A stretch of 64,000 nucleotides of DNA from JACKII01 sp965222315 (GCA_965222315.1 OZ244951.1:3348001-3412000); one strand, 5' to 3'. Numbered from the stretch's first letter, positions 17,697-27,342 are shown. Translations and numbers: made by a program. Notes: a model not told the origin generated them from the sequence alone.

Positions 17697-18532
17697 CACC
17701 GTTCCTTTGCGTCAACGACGGTACTGCCGCCCTGGTCCTTAGCATACGCGGCGGCCCTGCCGCGCGGACCACCGAAATAGTCCTGAATCCAGGGCTCGTC
17801 CTGTGCAGCGACTTCGTCGATAGTCCCAACAATCGCCCGCTTATTTAGCAGTACACCGATCCGGCTGCAGTCCCGGTACAGGCTGTCGAGGTCGTGCGTT
17901 ATCATCACGACGGTCAAGCCCAGGGAATCCTGGAGGTTCAGCACCAGTTCGTCAAACCGGGCGGCGGCGATCGGGTCGAGCCCCGCCGTCGGCTCATCGA
18001 AAAACACGATCCGCGGATCGAGCGCCAACGCCCGCGCCAGACCGGCCCGCTTGCGCATACCGCCGGAGAGTTCAGCGGGAAACTTGCTGCCCGCCGATTG
18101 CTCCAGATCGGCCAGTTGCAGCTTCAGCTTCACTACCTCCTGCCGCTCGCGCGCCGTCAGGCGGGTGTGCTCTTTCAACGGCACTTCAATGTTCTCGGCG
18201 ACGGTCAGCGAACTGAAGAGCGCGCCGTCCTGAAACATGATTCCCCACTGCTGGCGCAATTCCTTCATCGCTTTGCCGGCGGACTGGGTGTCCTGGCCGA
18301 ACACGCGGATATCGCCTTTGCGTGGCCGGATCAGCCCGATGATCGTGCGGATCAACACGGTCTTGCCGGTGCCGGAGCCGCCGACGATGCCGAACACCTC
18401 CCCCGCCTCGATTTGCAGGTCAAGATTATCGTGGATCACCTGCCGGCCAAACTGGGTGCGCAGTCCTTTCACATCCACCGCCAAAGCCGGCGTATCGTTG
18501 CGCAGGACCAGGGCCTCTTGCGTTTGTTCCAT
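17696..18532 (-). CDS. MlaF-type ABC transporter ATP-binding protein
   Basis: This 278-residue ATPase belongs to the Mla/Ttg2A/Mkl group that powers MCE lipid transporters. Walker A GGSGTGKT is near residue 52, the signature LSGGMRKRAGLARAL is the Mla-type variant, Walker B is IVFFDEPTAGLDP, and VMITHDLDSLY carries the switch His. A C-terminal extension after residue 245 matches the longer MlaF forms that contact MlaB-like STAS partners. The gene sits 3 bases after the mlaE gene and overlaps mlaD. Confidence 0.92.
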   Translation of the reverse strand: MEQTQEALVLRNDTPALAVDVKGLRTQFGRQVIHDNLDLQIEAGEVFGIVGGSGTGKTVLIRTIIGLIRPRKGDIRVFGQDTQSAGKAMKELRQQWGIMFQDGALFSSLTVAENIEVPLKEHTRLTARERQEVVKLKLQLADLEQSAGSKFPAELSGGMRKRAGLARALALDPRIVFFDEPTAGLDPIAAARFDELVLNLQDSLGLTVVMITHDLDSLYRDCSRIGVLLNKRAIVGTIDEVAAQDEPWIQDYFGGPRGRAAAYAKDQGGSTVVDAKER

Positions 18533-18535
18533 CGT

Positions 18536-19660
18536 CTACACCCCCATGATCGAGAACACGATCGACATCAGCGCATCGATCACGATGACCAGGAAGATCG
18601 CCTGCACCACCGCAGCGGTTGTTTTCTCGCCGACCGCCGCCGCACCCTGGCGGACCTGTAAACCCTGATAGCAGCCAATTCCGGCAATGGCGCCGGCGAA
18701 CAATGGCGACTTGGAAAGACCGACCCAGAAATTGTCCAGCGGCACGCCTGCCTGGAACTGGCTCGCAAACTGACTAAGCGTGATGTCGAGCGAAATGGTA
18801 GCCATGATCGCGCCGCCCAGCACGCCCATGGCGTTGGCGTAGATCACCAGGAACGGGAAGATCAGAATGAGCGCCAGGACCCGCGGCACCACCAGCACCG
18901 TCATCGGGTCGATACCGATGACCTGGAGAGCGTCCACCTCCTCGTTGATCTTCATGGTGCCAATTTGGGCGGCAAAGGCACTGGCAGACCGGCCCGCGAC
19001 GACAATCGCAGTGATCAACGCCCCCATCTCGCGCAGCACGCCGACGCCGACCACATTAACGGTAAAAATTTCCGCCCCAAAGCGCGCCAACTGGTCCGCC
19101 CCCTGGTAGGCGGTCACAACGCCAATAAGGAAGCTTAGCAGCCCGACAATCGGCAGGGAGGCAACGCCCGCCTTCTGCATGTGAAAGACAACCGACTTAA
19201 TCCGCAACCGCCCGGGTACGACCAGGGCCTTGCTCAGGCTGACCGTCACCTCCCCCATGAACGCGATCAGGGCAACCGCTATGCCCAGGAAATCCACGGC
19301 GGCCCGACCGATGTTCTCCAATGTGTGAAGAATGCCGCGGCGCTCGGGCGGTACGTCAGCCGCCTCCTGCTCCTCCAACAGGCTGGAGATGGTGCCGAGG
19401 TGGCGTGGCGGATCGATAACGTCCATCGCCTGCGCCTGCTGCTCCAGTATTTGCAGCCAACGGGTGAGGAACAGGGCGCCGTTGCTGTCCAGCGACTGGA
19501 TGCCCGTCATATCGACCGACAGTGCCTGGCCTGACAGACTGCGGGGAATGGCCTGGCGCCAGCCGCTGCGGTTTAGGGCCGGCGTGGTCCAGTCGCCCGC
19601 CAGCACGAGCTGTGCACGGCCTTCAGCCTCCGACCAGGCGACAGACGGGGGCGCCGACAT
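18536..19660 (-). CDS. STAS-MlaE fusion, lipid ABC transporter permease
   Basis: This 374-residue protein has an N-terminal STAS domain (about residues 10-100; LSVDMTGIQSLDSNGALFL), which in E. coli is the separate MlaB. An MlaE permease domain (about 115-374) follows: VGLLSFLIGVVTAYQGADQL, MGALITAIVVAGRSASAFAA, MKINEEVDALQVIGIDP. The fusion heads an operon with MlaF, MlaD and an auxiliary lipoprotein, a complete inner-membrane MCE complex. No mlaA or mlaC gene is in the window. Confidence 0.92.
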   Translation of the reverse strand: MSAPPSVAWSEAEGRAQLVLAGDWTTPALNRSGWRQAIPRSLSGQALSVDMTGIQSLDSNGALFLTRWLQILEQQAQAMDVIDPPRHLGTISSLLEEQEAADVPPERRGILHTLENIGRAAVDFLGIAVALIAFMGEVTVSLSKALVVPGRLRIKSVVFHMQKAGVASLPIVGLLSFLIGVVTAYQGADQLARFGAEIFTVNVVGVGVLREMGALITAIVVAGRSASAFAAQIGTMKINEEVDALQVIGIDPMTVLVVPRVLALILIFPFLVIYANAMGVLGGAIMATISLDITLSQFASQFQAGVPLDNFWVGLSKSPLFAGAIAGIGCYQGLQVRQGAAAVGEKTTAAVVQAIFLVIVIDALMSIVFSIMGV

Positions 19661-19846
19661 CAGTACCGCTCACCGCACCGAGCATAGGCGTGACTGATCT
19701 GTGCGCGATTGACGCGCCAACAGACGCTTTTCCAATAAAGGAGACGCATCATGCGGAAAACAGACCACTCTCACCATCACTTGAACGATAGCTTGTACCC
19801 GATTGTCGGGTCTGCCGTCGCCCTTCTCGCTCCTTTTATTGCTGAT

Positions 19847-20662
19847 TTAGCGCGGTATCGCCAGCCGGAACTCCCGGTTGAGGTGGTCGATAGGCCCGTG
19901 CCCCTGCCCAAAACCGGGGGCATTGGCGATAGCGGCATGGACAAAACGGCAGGCGTGCGCCACCGCCTCGTTCAGTGGCAAGCCCGCTGCGACCCCCGCC
20001 GATATCGCCGAGGCCAGGGTGCACCCGGTGCCGTGGGTATGCTTGGTATCGAGCCGGGGGGAGACAAAATTCTCCACGTCATGGCCGGGTCGAACCAGCA
20101 GGTTGCGGACGCCCGCCCCGCGAAGGTGCCCGCCCTTCAGCAGGACGGCAGTATCATAACGGGCCGCCAAAGCCTGAGCCGCCGACAACGCTTCCGCATC
20201 ATTCGAGACGGGCGTGCCGAGAAGCACCGTTGCTTCATCCGTGTTCGGCGTAATAACCGCCGCGAGCGGCAGAATTTCAGCAGAGAGAGCATTCACTGCC
20301 TCCGCCTGCAAGAGCGCAGCACCGCCCTTCGCCACCATCACCGGATCGGCGACAACAGGGATCGCCGGATAGTCCCGCAGCACCGCCGCCACCGCACCGA
20401 TCAACTCAGCCGAGTGCAGCATGCCAAGCTTGATGGCGTCTGCGCCAATATCTTCCAGACAGGCCCGCATCTGCGCCGCCACCACTGACGGCGGGATGCC
20501 GTGAACGTCCGTAACGCCCTGGGTGTTCTGCACCGTGATCGCAGTAATCGCCGTCATGGCGTAGGCGCCAAGCGCCGACAGTGTCTTGATATCGGCCTGA
20601 ATACCCGCCCCGCCGCCGGAATCTGATCCGGCCACCACCAATACACGCGGCGGTTGGCTCAC
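19847..20662 (-). CDS. thiD: hydroxymethylpyrimidine/phosphomethylpyrimidine kinase
   Basis: This 271-residue ribokinase-family enzyme makes HMP-PP for thiamine synthesis. It begins with VVAGSDSGGGAGIQADIKT, has PVVADPVMVAKGG, and ends with the anion-hole and catalytic-base motif THGTGCTLASAI. It overlaps glmM by 4 bases (ATGA) and is the last gene of the ftsH-folP-glmM-thiD string. The 186-base gap downstream holds a well-placed ribosome site and ATG on the opposite strand (see findings). Confidence 0.95.
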   Translation of the reverse strand: MSQPPRVLVVAGSDSGGGAGIQADIKTLSALGAYAMTAITAITVQNTQGVTDVHGIPPSVVAAQMRACLEDIGADAIKLGMLHSAELIGAVAAVLRDYPAIPVVADPVMVAKGGAALLQAEAVNALSAEILPLAAVITPNTDEATVLLGTPVSNDAEALSAAQALAARYDTAVLLKGGHLRGAGVRNLLVRPGHDVENFVSPRLDTKHTHGTGCTLASAISAGVAAGLPLNEAVAHACRFVHAAIANAPGFGQGHGPIDHLNREFRLAIPR

Positions 20663-22029
20663 GCTGCGGCCCTTTCGATAACGGCGCAGAGGCCATCGAC
20701 CACATCGCGCACCTCGTCCTCCGTCTCGCCTTCCGCCATGACCCGGATCAGTGGCTCTGTGCCGGAGGGCCTGACCAACAGGCGGCCGGTGCCATTCAAC
20801 CGCGCTTCCGCTTCCCCGATGGCAGCCCTGACGCTTTCGTGCTCCATGGGGTTACCGTCTGAGTAGCGCACGTTCTTCAGAAGCTGGGGAAATGGCGTAA
20901 AGACAGACAGCAATTCATCGCTCGGCTTGGCTGAGTCCACCAGCACGCTCAAGACCTGCAATGCCGCGATCAGGCCGTCGCCAGTTGTGCTGTAATCGCT
21001 GAGCACGATATGGCCGGATTGCTCGCCACCCAGATTGAAGCCGTCCGCCAGCATCCGTTCCACCACATGACGGTCGCCGACGGGCGTGCGCACCATGCCG
21101 ACGCCCATGCCCTGCAGGTAGCGCTCCAGCCCCATGTTCGACATGACCGTCGCCACGACGCTGCCACTCGCCAGGCGCTGCTCCGCATGCCAGCGGCTGG
21201 CGATCAGGCCCATCACCTGGTCGCCGTCGATAATCCCGCCCTTGGCGTCCACCAATTGAATCCGGTCCGCATCGCCATCCAACGCAAGGCCGATATCGGC
21301 TCGCGTCTCCAGCACCCTCTCGCTTAATGCCTGCGGATGTGTCGCGCCGCATTTGTGGTTGATGTTGGTGCCGTTCGGCTCGCACCCCATCTTGATTACT
21401 TCCGCACCCAACTCGAACAGCACCTGGGGCGCCACCCGGTAAGCCGCCCCGTTCGCGGCATCGATCACCACGCGCAGGCCATCCAGCCGTTTCGCCCGCG
21501 GGAATGTGTGTTTGACGAACTCCACGTACCGGCCCTGCGCATCTTCCATGCGCGTGGCCTTACCGAGGGCGTCGACCGCGGCCATGCTCCAGTCGCGCGC
21601 CGCTATACGCTGCTCGATCGCGCGTTCCCAGGCATCCGGCAGCTTGTAGCCATCGCCGCTAAAGATCTTGATCCCGTTGTCCGCAAATGGGTTGTGCGAG
21701 GCGGATATGACCACGCCCAGCCCGGCGCGTAGCGAGCGCGTGATACTGGCCACTGCCGGTGTCGGCAACGGACCGGTCAATACCACGTCGAAACCCATGG
21801 AAAGAAAGCCGGCCTGCATCGCCGATTCCAGCATGTAGCCGGAAATGCGCGTGTCCTTGCCTATCACGACGAGAGGATGTTCGCGCGACTTCCGCGCAAA
21901 GAACTCCGCCGCGGTCGCCATCGCCACATCGGCGGCGAGGTGGGCCGTCATCGGATGCTGGTTCGCCGTGCCGCGAATGCCGTCTGTGCCGAAAAGCCGT
22001 TCTGCCGTTTGACCTTGCATTTGAGCCAT
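20659..22029 (-). CDS. glmM: phosphoglucosamine mutase
   Basis: This 456-residue enzyme converts glucosamine 6-phosphate to glucosamine 1-phosphate for peptidoglycan and LPS. The order of motifs is LFGTDGIRG at the N-terminus, the phosphoserine loop VISASHNPFADNGIKIF near residue 105, the metal loop LALDGDADRI, the sugar loop GGEQSGHIVL, and the phosphate-binding RPSGTEPLIRVMAEG. The length is normal. It lies 24 bases after folP. Confidence 0.97.
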   Translation of the reverse strand: MAQMQGQTAERLFGTDGIRGTANQHPMTAHLAADVAMATAAEFFARKSREHPLVVIGKDTRISGYMLESAMQAGFLSMGFDVVLTGPLPTPAVASITRSLRAGLGVVISASHNPFADNGIKIFSGDGYKLPDAWERAIEQRIAARDWSMAAVDALGKATRMEDAQGRYVEFVKHTFPRAKRLDGLRVVIDAANGAAYRVAPQVLFELGAEVIKMGCEPNGTNINHKCGATHPQALSERVLETRADIGLALDGDADRIQLVDAKGGIIDGDQVMGLIASRWHAEQRLASGSVVATVMSNMGLERYLQGMGVGMVRTPVGDRHVVERMLADGFNLGGEQSGHIVLSDYSTTGDGLIAALQVLSVLVDSAKPSDELLSVFTPFPQLLKNVRYSDGNPMEHESVRAAIGEAEARLNGTGRLLVRPSGTEPLIRVMAEGETEDEVRDVVDGLCAVIERAAA

Positions 22030-22053
22030 ACCGTTCTGATGCCACCCGCTATA

Positions 22054-23082
22054 CTAACCGAAACTCTGCGAAACCTGCAGCATTTGCCGCGTCGCCGCCA
22101 CATCGTGCACGCGGAGGATCGAGGCACCGCCCCTCACCGCAGCCATCGCCGTCGCCAAGGAGGCCGGCAACCGGTCCTCCGCACGCGGGGTGCCGCTCAG
22201 AAAGCCAAGCGTCCCCTTGCGCGAAACGCCCAGCGCGATTGTCACGCCCAGACCCAAGAATAGCGGCAAGTGGTGAATCAAGGCTTGATTGTGCGCGACC
22301 GACTTGCCGAAGCCGAAGCCTAAGTCGACGGCGATCCGATCCCGCGGCAGGCCGCTGGCCATGCAGGCCGTAACCCGCGTCTCCAGCCGCCGGTAGGTGT
22401 CGAAAACGCCGTCGGCGGAGCGGGGCCATTGCTGCATCGTCGCGGGATTGCCGCGCATGTCGCCGATGATCAATGCCGCGTCGCCGACCGAGGCTTCCGG
22501 CAGCAGGCCCGATATGTCGTTGACGATCGCGGCCCCAGCCTTAACGCCGGCGCTGGCAAGTTCTGGCCGCACCGTATCGACGGAAATCACCTCTCCCAAT
22601 CTGCGTGCCGCCGCAATCACCGGCAGCACCGCATCCAATTCCCGCTCCCAGGAGACTGGGCCGCTCTGCGGGCGGGTGGATTGGCCGCCGATATCGAGGA
22701 TCGAAGCCCCTTCCTCTACCGCCCGCTGCGCTTCCGCCAGCGCCGCTTCTGCCGTCGGACGGCGGGAGCCTGCGTAGAAACTGTCTGTCGTGACATTAAC
22801 GACCCCCATCAGCGCCGGCACCGTGCCATGCAGGCCAGGGAACCGCCGGGGCGAAGCCCATGCCTGAATCAGACTCCGGGCATAGGCCGCCTCGCCGGAT
22901 TGAAGGGAAGCCAGCCATTCCGGCACTTCGCCAGCAGCAATCTCCTGCCGCGGCAAGGGACTGCCCGGCCGCCATAGCGCGATGGAGGCGGCCGCCGCGG
23001 CCCCGCCCATCAGGGGCAGCGCGTCATGTAATTGCCGCGCACGCGAAGCCGCCGGACCCCAAGCGAGGTCCAGCGGCTCCAT
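22054..23082 (-). CDS. folP: dihydropteroate synthase
   Basis: The catalytic TIM barrel occupies about the last 260 residues and shows the DHPS signatures MGVVNVTTDSFYAGSR and ILDIGGQSTRPQS, then VDLGFGFGKSVAHN and GVSRKG. It condenses pABA with hydroxymethyl-dihydropterin. An N-terminal 80-residue extension (EPLDLAWGPAASRARQL) is typical of alphaproteobacterial forms. The start is uncertain: ATG 23082 is given, but a TTG two codons upstream gives a family-like MYMEPL beginning, and TTG 23121 overlaps the ftsH stop. Confidence 0.92.
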   Translation of the reverse strand: MEPLDLAWGPAASRARQLHDALPLMGGAAAAASIALWRPGSPLPRQEIAAGEVPEWLASLQSGEAAYARSLIQAWASPRRFPGLHGTVPALMGVVNVTTDSFYAGSRRPTAEAALAEAQRAVEEGASILDIGGQSTRPQSGPVSWERELDAVLPVIAAARRLGEVISVDTVRPELASAGVKAGAAIVNDISGLLPEASVGDAALIIGDMRGNPATMQQWPRSADGVFDTYRRLETRVTACMASGLPRDRIAVDLGFGFGKSVAHNQALIHHLPLFLGLGVTIALGVSRKGTLGFLSGTPRAEDRLPASLATAMAAVRGGASILRVHDVAATRQMLQVSQSFG

Positions 23083-23117
23083 GTACAATCGGTGTCGAGG
23101 TGTGGAAATCGGCGCCC

Positions 23118-25028
23118 TCAAGCCCCGGCAGGGCGCGGCTTGGTCGACGGGAAGGTCGAGCGGCCGCCGGACTGATCCGCCGGACTGTCCGGCTTTGCTT
23201 CCGGCTTCGGCTCGGGAGCGGGCGGCGGGCCGGCAATCTTGATGGTTTCGCCACGCATCAGCGCTTCGACATTCTCGCGGCTGAGCGTCTCATACTCCAT
23301 CAGGCCGACCGCGAGCCGATGCAACCCATCCATATGCTCAATCAGGATTTCGCGGGCTCTTGCCTCGCCTTCCTCGACAAAGACGCGGGTCTCCGAGTCG
23401 ATCAGTGCCGCCGTGGCATCGGACACATTCTTGCGCTGGGCGACCGAGTGGCCAAGGAACACTTCCTCCTCGTTGTCCGCATAGCGCAACGGCCCAAGTT
23501 CATCGGAGTAGCCGAACTCCGTGACCATGCGCCGTGCAAGACCGGTCGCCTTCTTCAAGTCGTCGGATGCGCCGGTGGTCACGAAGTCCTTGCCAAACAC
23601 CAACTCCTCCGCCAAACGGCCACCGAACAGGCTGGCGATCAACGCCTTCAGTTCGGTCAGCGTCTTGGAGTAGGCATCGCGCTCCGGCAGGAACATGGTC
23701 ACGCCGAGGGCACGGCCCCGCGGGATGATCGTCACCTTGTGCAGGGGATCGTGGCCCTTAGCGTTCAGCATCACGATGGCGTGGCCGGCCTCGTGGTAAG
23801 CCGTGAGCGCACGCTCGTGCTCCGACATCACCATGGAGCGGCGCTCCGAGCCCATCATCACCTTGTCCTTGGCGTCCTCGAAGTCGCGCATGGACACGGA
23901 CTGGTGGTTGCGGCGCGCAGCCAGAAGGGCGGCCTCGTTCACGATGTTGGCGAGGTCCGCGCCGGAAAAGCCCGGTGTGCCGCGGGCGATGGTCTTGGCG
24001 TCCACATCCGGCGCCGTCGGCACATTCCGCATGTGGACCTTCAGGATTTTCTCACGGCCAATGACATCCGGGTTCGGCACGGTGACCTGGCGGTCAAACC
24101 GGCCGGGACGTAGCAACGCGGGGTCGAGCACGTCGGGGCGGTTGGTGGCAGCGACCAGGATCACGCCCTCATTCGCCTCGAAGCCATCCATCTCCACCAG
24201 CAACTGGTTCAGGGTCTGCTCGCGTTCGTCATTGCCGCCGCCTAGGCCAGCGCCACGGTGACGGCCAACGGCGTCGATTTCGTCGATGAAGATGATACAG
24301 GGCGCGTTCTTCTTGCCCTGTTCGAACATGTCGCGCACGCGGCTCGCGCCGACGCCCACGAACATCTCCACGAAGTCGGAGCCTGAGATGGTGAAGAACG
24401 GCACGTTGGCCTCACCCGCAATGGCGCGTGCCAGCAGCGTCTTACCGGTGCCCGGCGGACCGACCAGCAGAAGGCCCTTGGGAATCTTGCCGCCGAGCCG
24501 CTGGAACTTCTGCGGATCGCGCAAGAACTCCACCACTTCCTGCAACTCGGTCTTGGCCTCGTCAATGCCGGCCACATCCTCAAACGTAACGCGGCCCTGC
24601 CGTTCGGTCAGCAGCTTGGCCTTCGACTTGCCAAAGCCCATGGCCCGGCCGCCGCCCGACTGCATCTGACGCATGAAGAATATCCACACGCCGATCAGCA
24701 GCAGCATCGGGAACCAGGAAATCAGGATGCTAAGCAGCGTATTGTCTTCTGGCGGGGAGGCGTTGACGCGCACGCCGCTGGTTTTGGCTTCCTGCAGCAG
24801 ATCGGACGTGTCCGGCACATAGGTGTAGAACTCGCGGCCATCATTGAACTCGCCGGTCGCTTCGCGGCCGCGCAGTTCGATGTTGCGAACCTGATTCGCT
24901 TGAACCTGGCTAAGCAGGTCCGAATAGGCCACCTCGTTATTCTTCGATGAGCCCATTGAGCCCTGGAATGCGTTGAACAACGCCACCAGAAGCACGAACA
25001 CCACCAGCCAAATTACAATATTGCGCAT
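23118..25028 (-). CDS. ftsH: ATP-dependent zinc metalloprotease FtsH
   Basis: This 636-residue membrane-bound AAA protease degrades misfolded membrane proteins and regulators such as LpxC. It has an N-terminal membrane helix, a periplasmic domain and a second helix (LISWFPMLLLIGVWIFFMRQ). The AAA domain carries Walker A GPPGTGKTLLARA, Walker B IIFIDEIDAVG and an SRH segment (NRPDVLDPALLRPGRFD). The zinc site is HEAGHAIV. The C-terminus is a disordered Pro/Glu/Lys tail. It lies 58 bases after tilS. Confidence 0.97.
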   Translation of the reverse strand: MRNIVIWLVVFVLLVALFNAFQGSMGSSKNNEVAYSDLLSQVQANQVRNIELRGREATGEFNDGREFYTYVPDTSDLLQEAKTSGVRVNASPPEDNTLLSILISWFPMLLLIGVWIFFMRQMQSGGGRAMGFGKSKAKLLTERQGRVTFEDVAGIDEAKTELQEVVEFLRDPQKFQRLGGKIPKGLLLVGPPGTGKTLLARAIAGEANVPFFTISGSDFVEMFVGVGASRVRDMFEQGKKNAPCIIFIDEIDAVGRHRGAGLGGGNDEREQTLNQLLVEMDGFEANEGVILVAATNRPDVLDPALLRPGRFDRQVTVPNPDVIGREKILKVHMRNVPTAPDVDAKTIARGTPGFSGADLANIVNEAALLAARRNHQSVSMRDFEDAKDKVMMGSERRSMVMSEHERALTAYHEAGHAIVMLNAKGHDPLHKVTIIPRGRALGVTMFLPERDAYSKTLTELKALIASLFGGRLAEELVFGKDFVTTGASDDLKKATGLARRMVTEFGYSDELGPLRYADNEEEVFLGHSVAQRKNVSDATAALIDSETRVFVEEGEARAREILIEHMDGLHRLAVGLMEYETLSRENVEALMRGETIKIAGPPPAPEPKPEAKPDSPADQSGGRSTFPSTKPRPAGA

Positions 25029-25086
25029 ACGCTTCCTTAGTCCTGCCGGTACCGGCCACCCGCAGATATGTGGGCCGAATTCATTG

Positions 25087-26304
25087 CTAGGGCCTTAAGA
25101 TAGGCGCTCCCTGCCGCGGGGCAACCCGGAACAATCCGGTATCCACCGGCGGCAGGCGGCTCCATTCCAGATTCTTGGCTAATTCTGCACCATATTCACC
25201 ATGCCAGACCGCCAGATCTGGTATGGCCGCGAGCTCTTTGCCACACCATATGGCAAGCGCTGCTGCGGCCCACGCCACGGGCAAGTCCAAGCGCAGACGC
25301 CGGGCGGCACGAAGGCCGAGTCGGGCAACCAGCCATCCTTCTTGGCCTAGGTCCGCCTTCAGGCGGACGGCGTATCGCGCATCCCAGCGCAATTCCCGGC
25401 CCGGCACCAGGGGCAGACGCTCCTGAATGTGCCGGTAGTCGCGCCCGATGAGCCAGCGCCCATCGGCAAGCCATAGGGCGGCACCGCCCAATTTCTGCGC
25501 CACCGGATATTGCCAGACAGCATTGGCAAAGTCGACGTTGCGCAAGCGTTGCTCCCGGCCCGCAACCGTCAGCGCCGCCCGGCGCAACAGCACCGCTGCC
25601 AAGCCTTCCGGCAGCTCCCGCATCACCGCGGGAGACAGCCACAAGCTATCGTGCTGGCCGCGGGACGCCGCCTGCTCCCAAGCGGCGGCGATCAGACGGT
25701 CCCGCTGTTCCCGCCACTCGCCCGTCCGGTGGACAAGGTCTGCCGCGGTCTCCTTCGCGCCTCCTGCCTGCAGCCGGCGCACAGCAACGCGACGGTAGTG
25801 CTCCTGGCGGTTGGACGGGTCTTCGTACCAGGCAAGTCCCTTCGCCATCAGTCCCCGCCGGATCGCCCTGGCAGGCCGGTTCAGCAGCGGGCGTTCAATG
25901 CGGACATTGTGGAGACAACGCACCGCCGAAATCCCGGCGAGAGACGGAAGGTTTCCGCCTGCCAGCAGCCGCAATGCCGCCGTCTCGACCGAATCATCCC
26001 GGTGGTGCCCCAGCCACAACTGGCCGATCCGGTTGGCCTGGCAATAGCCCAGCAGGGCATCGAGGCGGGCTTCACGCCATGCCGCCTGGTTGGCGGGCAC
26101 CGGCCCAATTTTCAACTCATGAAAAGAAAAGCCAAACAGCCCAGCCAAATTCCGGACATGCCGACGCTCCGCCCTTGCTGAGGCGCGGGTGCCGTGATCG
26201 ACGGCCAGAACGGTCACCTGTTCAGGCGGGAAATGGCTGGCAGCTTCGGCAATCAGAGCGGTACTGTCCGCCCCGCCGGACGCCGCCACCGCAAGCAGCG
26301 GCAT
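25087..26304 (-). CDS. tilS: tRNA(Ile)-lysidine synthase
   Basis: This 405-residue PP-loop enzyme modifies C34 of the CAU-anticodon tRNA-Ile to lysidine. The ATP-binding motif ASGGADSTAL is at residues 8-17, followed by AVDHGTRASARAE and the LGHHRDDSVET segment. The second half is the variable TilS C-domain. The ATG overlaps the upstream gene's stop as TGATG. The N-terminus before the PP-loop is shorter than usual because the upstream gene abuts it. Confidence 0.93.
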   Translation of the reverse strand: MPLLAVAASGGADSTALIAEAASHFPPEQVTVLAVDHGTRASARAERRHVRNLAGLFGFSFHELKIGPVPANQAAWREARLDALLGYCQANRIGQLWLGHHRDDSVETAALRLLAGGNLPSLAGISAVRCLHNVRIERPLLNRPARAIRRGLMAKGLAWYEDPSNRQEHYRRVAVRRLQAGGAKETAADLVHRTGEWREQRDRLIAAAWEQAASRGQHDSLWLSPAVMRELPEGLAAVLLRRAALTVAGREQRLRNVDFANAVWQYPVAQKLGGAALWLADGRWLIGRDYRHIQERLPLVPGRELRWDARYAVRLKADLGQEGWLVARLGLRAARRLRLDLPVAWAAAALAIWCGKELAAIPDLAVWHGEYGAELAKNLEWSRLPPVDTGLFRVAPRQGAPILRP

Positions 26305-26732
26305 CAGGTGCAGTTATTGGTACGGCGGGTTTCGTCTACCAGGCCGCGCCACAACAACGGCATATTGGCAACCAGTGGCCGGACAATAGCGGTATATTCG
26401 CAGGCGCCAGCATGGTCGCCCATTTTCGATAGGGAAAAACTGGCGGCGACAGCGGCCCGTATGGCCAGCTCGGAGTCGCCTTGCCCCTGCGCGACTTGGG
26501 CGAACAGACCTGCCGCCCGCTCAAAGTCCTTCAGCGCAAAGGCCGCAATGCCCTGATCGAACAAACCGGCGGAGTCTGCACCTCCACTATTGCTTTCGGC
26601 GCTTTGCAGTGTTTCCGCAAAGGCGCCCTGAAGCACCAGTTGGCGGGTATCCGCCTGTTCATTCTGCGCAATGGCCGGCCCTGCAACGCAAAGGCCGGCC
26701 AGCACATAAGTGATGAGCTTAAGAGGACGCAC
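26304..26732 (-). CDS. YbgF/CpoB-position periplasmic protein, short TPR-like form
   Basis: A signal peptide (LITYVLAGLCVAGPAIAQ) is followed by about 115 mature residues with a TPR-like helical pair (AGLFDQGIAAFALKDFERAAG, LAIRAAVAASFSLSKMGDHAG) and two Cys (CEYTAIV and the near-terminal NNC). It occupies the place of cpoB/ybgF between pal and tilS but is about half the usual length and lacks the coiled-coil TolA-binding domain. GTG 26732 gives a clean signal peptide; TTG 26747 is an alternative. It overlaps the end of pal. Confidence 0.65.
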   Translation of the reverse strand: MRPLKLITYVLAGLCVAGPAIAQNEQADTRQLVLQGAFAETLQSAESNSGGADSAGLFDQGIAAFALKDFERAAGLFAQVAQGQGDSELAIRAAVAASFSLSKMGDHAGACEYTAIVRPLVANMPLLWRGLVDETRRTNNCT

Positions 26733-27204
26733 CGCCCTTGACCACAATCACTGCGCGGCGGTTTTGCGCCCACGCGGCTTCGTTGGACCCGGCAACCGCC
26801 GGACGCTCTTTACCGAATGTGGTGGTCTCGATACGGCTGCCGCTGACGCCCAGCGACTCCAGCGCGACCCTCACCGCATGCGAGCGGCGGGCGCCCAGCG
26901 CGAGGTTATAGTCGCGGGTGCCACGTTCGTCTGCATGGCCTTCAACGAGAACGCGGACATCCTGGTTAGCCAGCATCCAGCTAGCCCACTTCTGCACCTG
27001 AGCCTGAGCGGCGGCGGTCAGAGTGTAGGAGTCGAAATCGAAGAAGACACGGTCGGAACTGGTTTCCTGCTCCAAATGCGCCTGAGTGCCCGGCGCGGCT
27101 GCGCTGCTACCGGTTCCGGAACCGGCTGCGCCGCCGGAATTGTCACCGGTGGAACTGCAAGCCGCCACGAACAGGCCAAGCACCATGAATAGGACAAAAC
27201 GCAT
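26719..27204 (-). CDS. pal: peptidoglycan-associated lipoprotein Pal
   Basis: A lipoprotein signal (LFMVLGLFVAACSS, lipidated Cys at about residue 16) is followed by a short flexible linker and an OmpA-like domain (VFFDFDSYTLTAAAQAQVQK, LVEGHADERGTRDYNLALG, RRSHAVRVAL, WAQNRRAVIVVKG). It anchors the outer membrane to peptidoglycan in the Tol-Pal system. A strong AAGGAGG site lies just before the ATG. The tolQRAB genes that normally precede pal are absent: an ABC importer operon lies upstream. Confidence 0.96.
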   Translation of the reverse strand: MRFVLFMVLGLFVAACSSTGDNSGGAAGSGTGSSAAAPGTQAHLEQETSSDRVFFDFDSYTLTAAAQAQVQKWASWMLANQDVRVLVEGHADERGTRDYNLALGARRSHAVRVALESLGVSGSRIETTTFGKERPAVAGSNEAAWAQNRRAVIVVKGGASS

Positions 27205-27342
27205 AAAAGCCTCCTTGGTGGCACCGGCTGAGTGCCGGATTAGGAAAAGACTCTAAGCATCTTTCCGCGGACCGGCGCAATGGAAATTACGTAACCATCT
27301 TGCCGCTCATGCTGGGCACCGGTGTACGGGCACATCATGTTC

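Noticed and set aside
19751..20488. 245-codon plus-strand reading frame
   Set aside because: Only the first 33 codons lie outside thiD; the rest is antisense to thiD without motifs. The ribosome site alone was kept as a finding.
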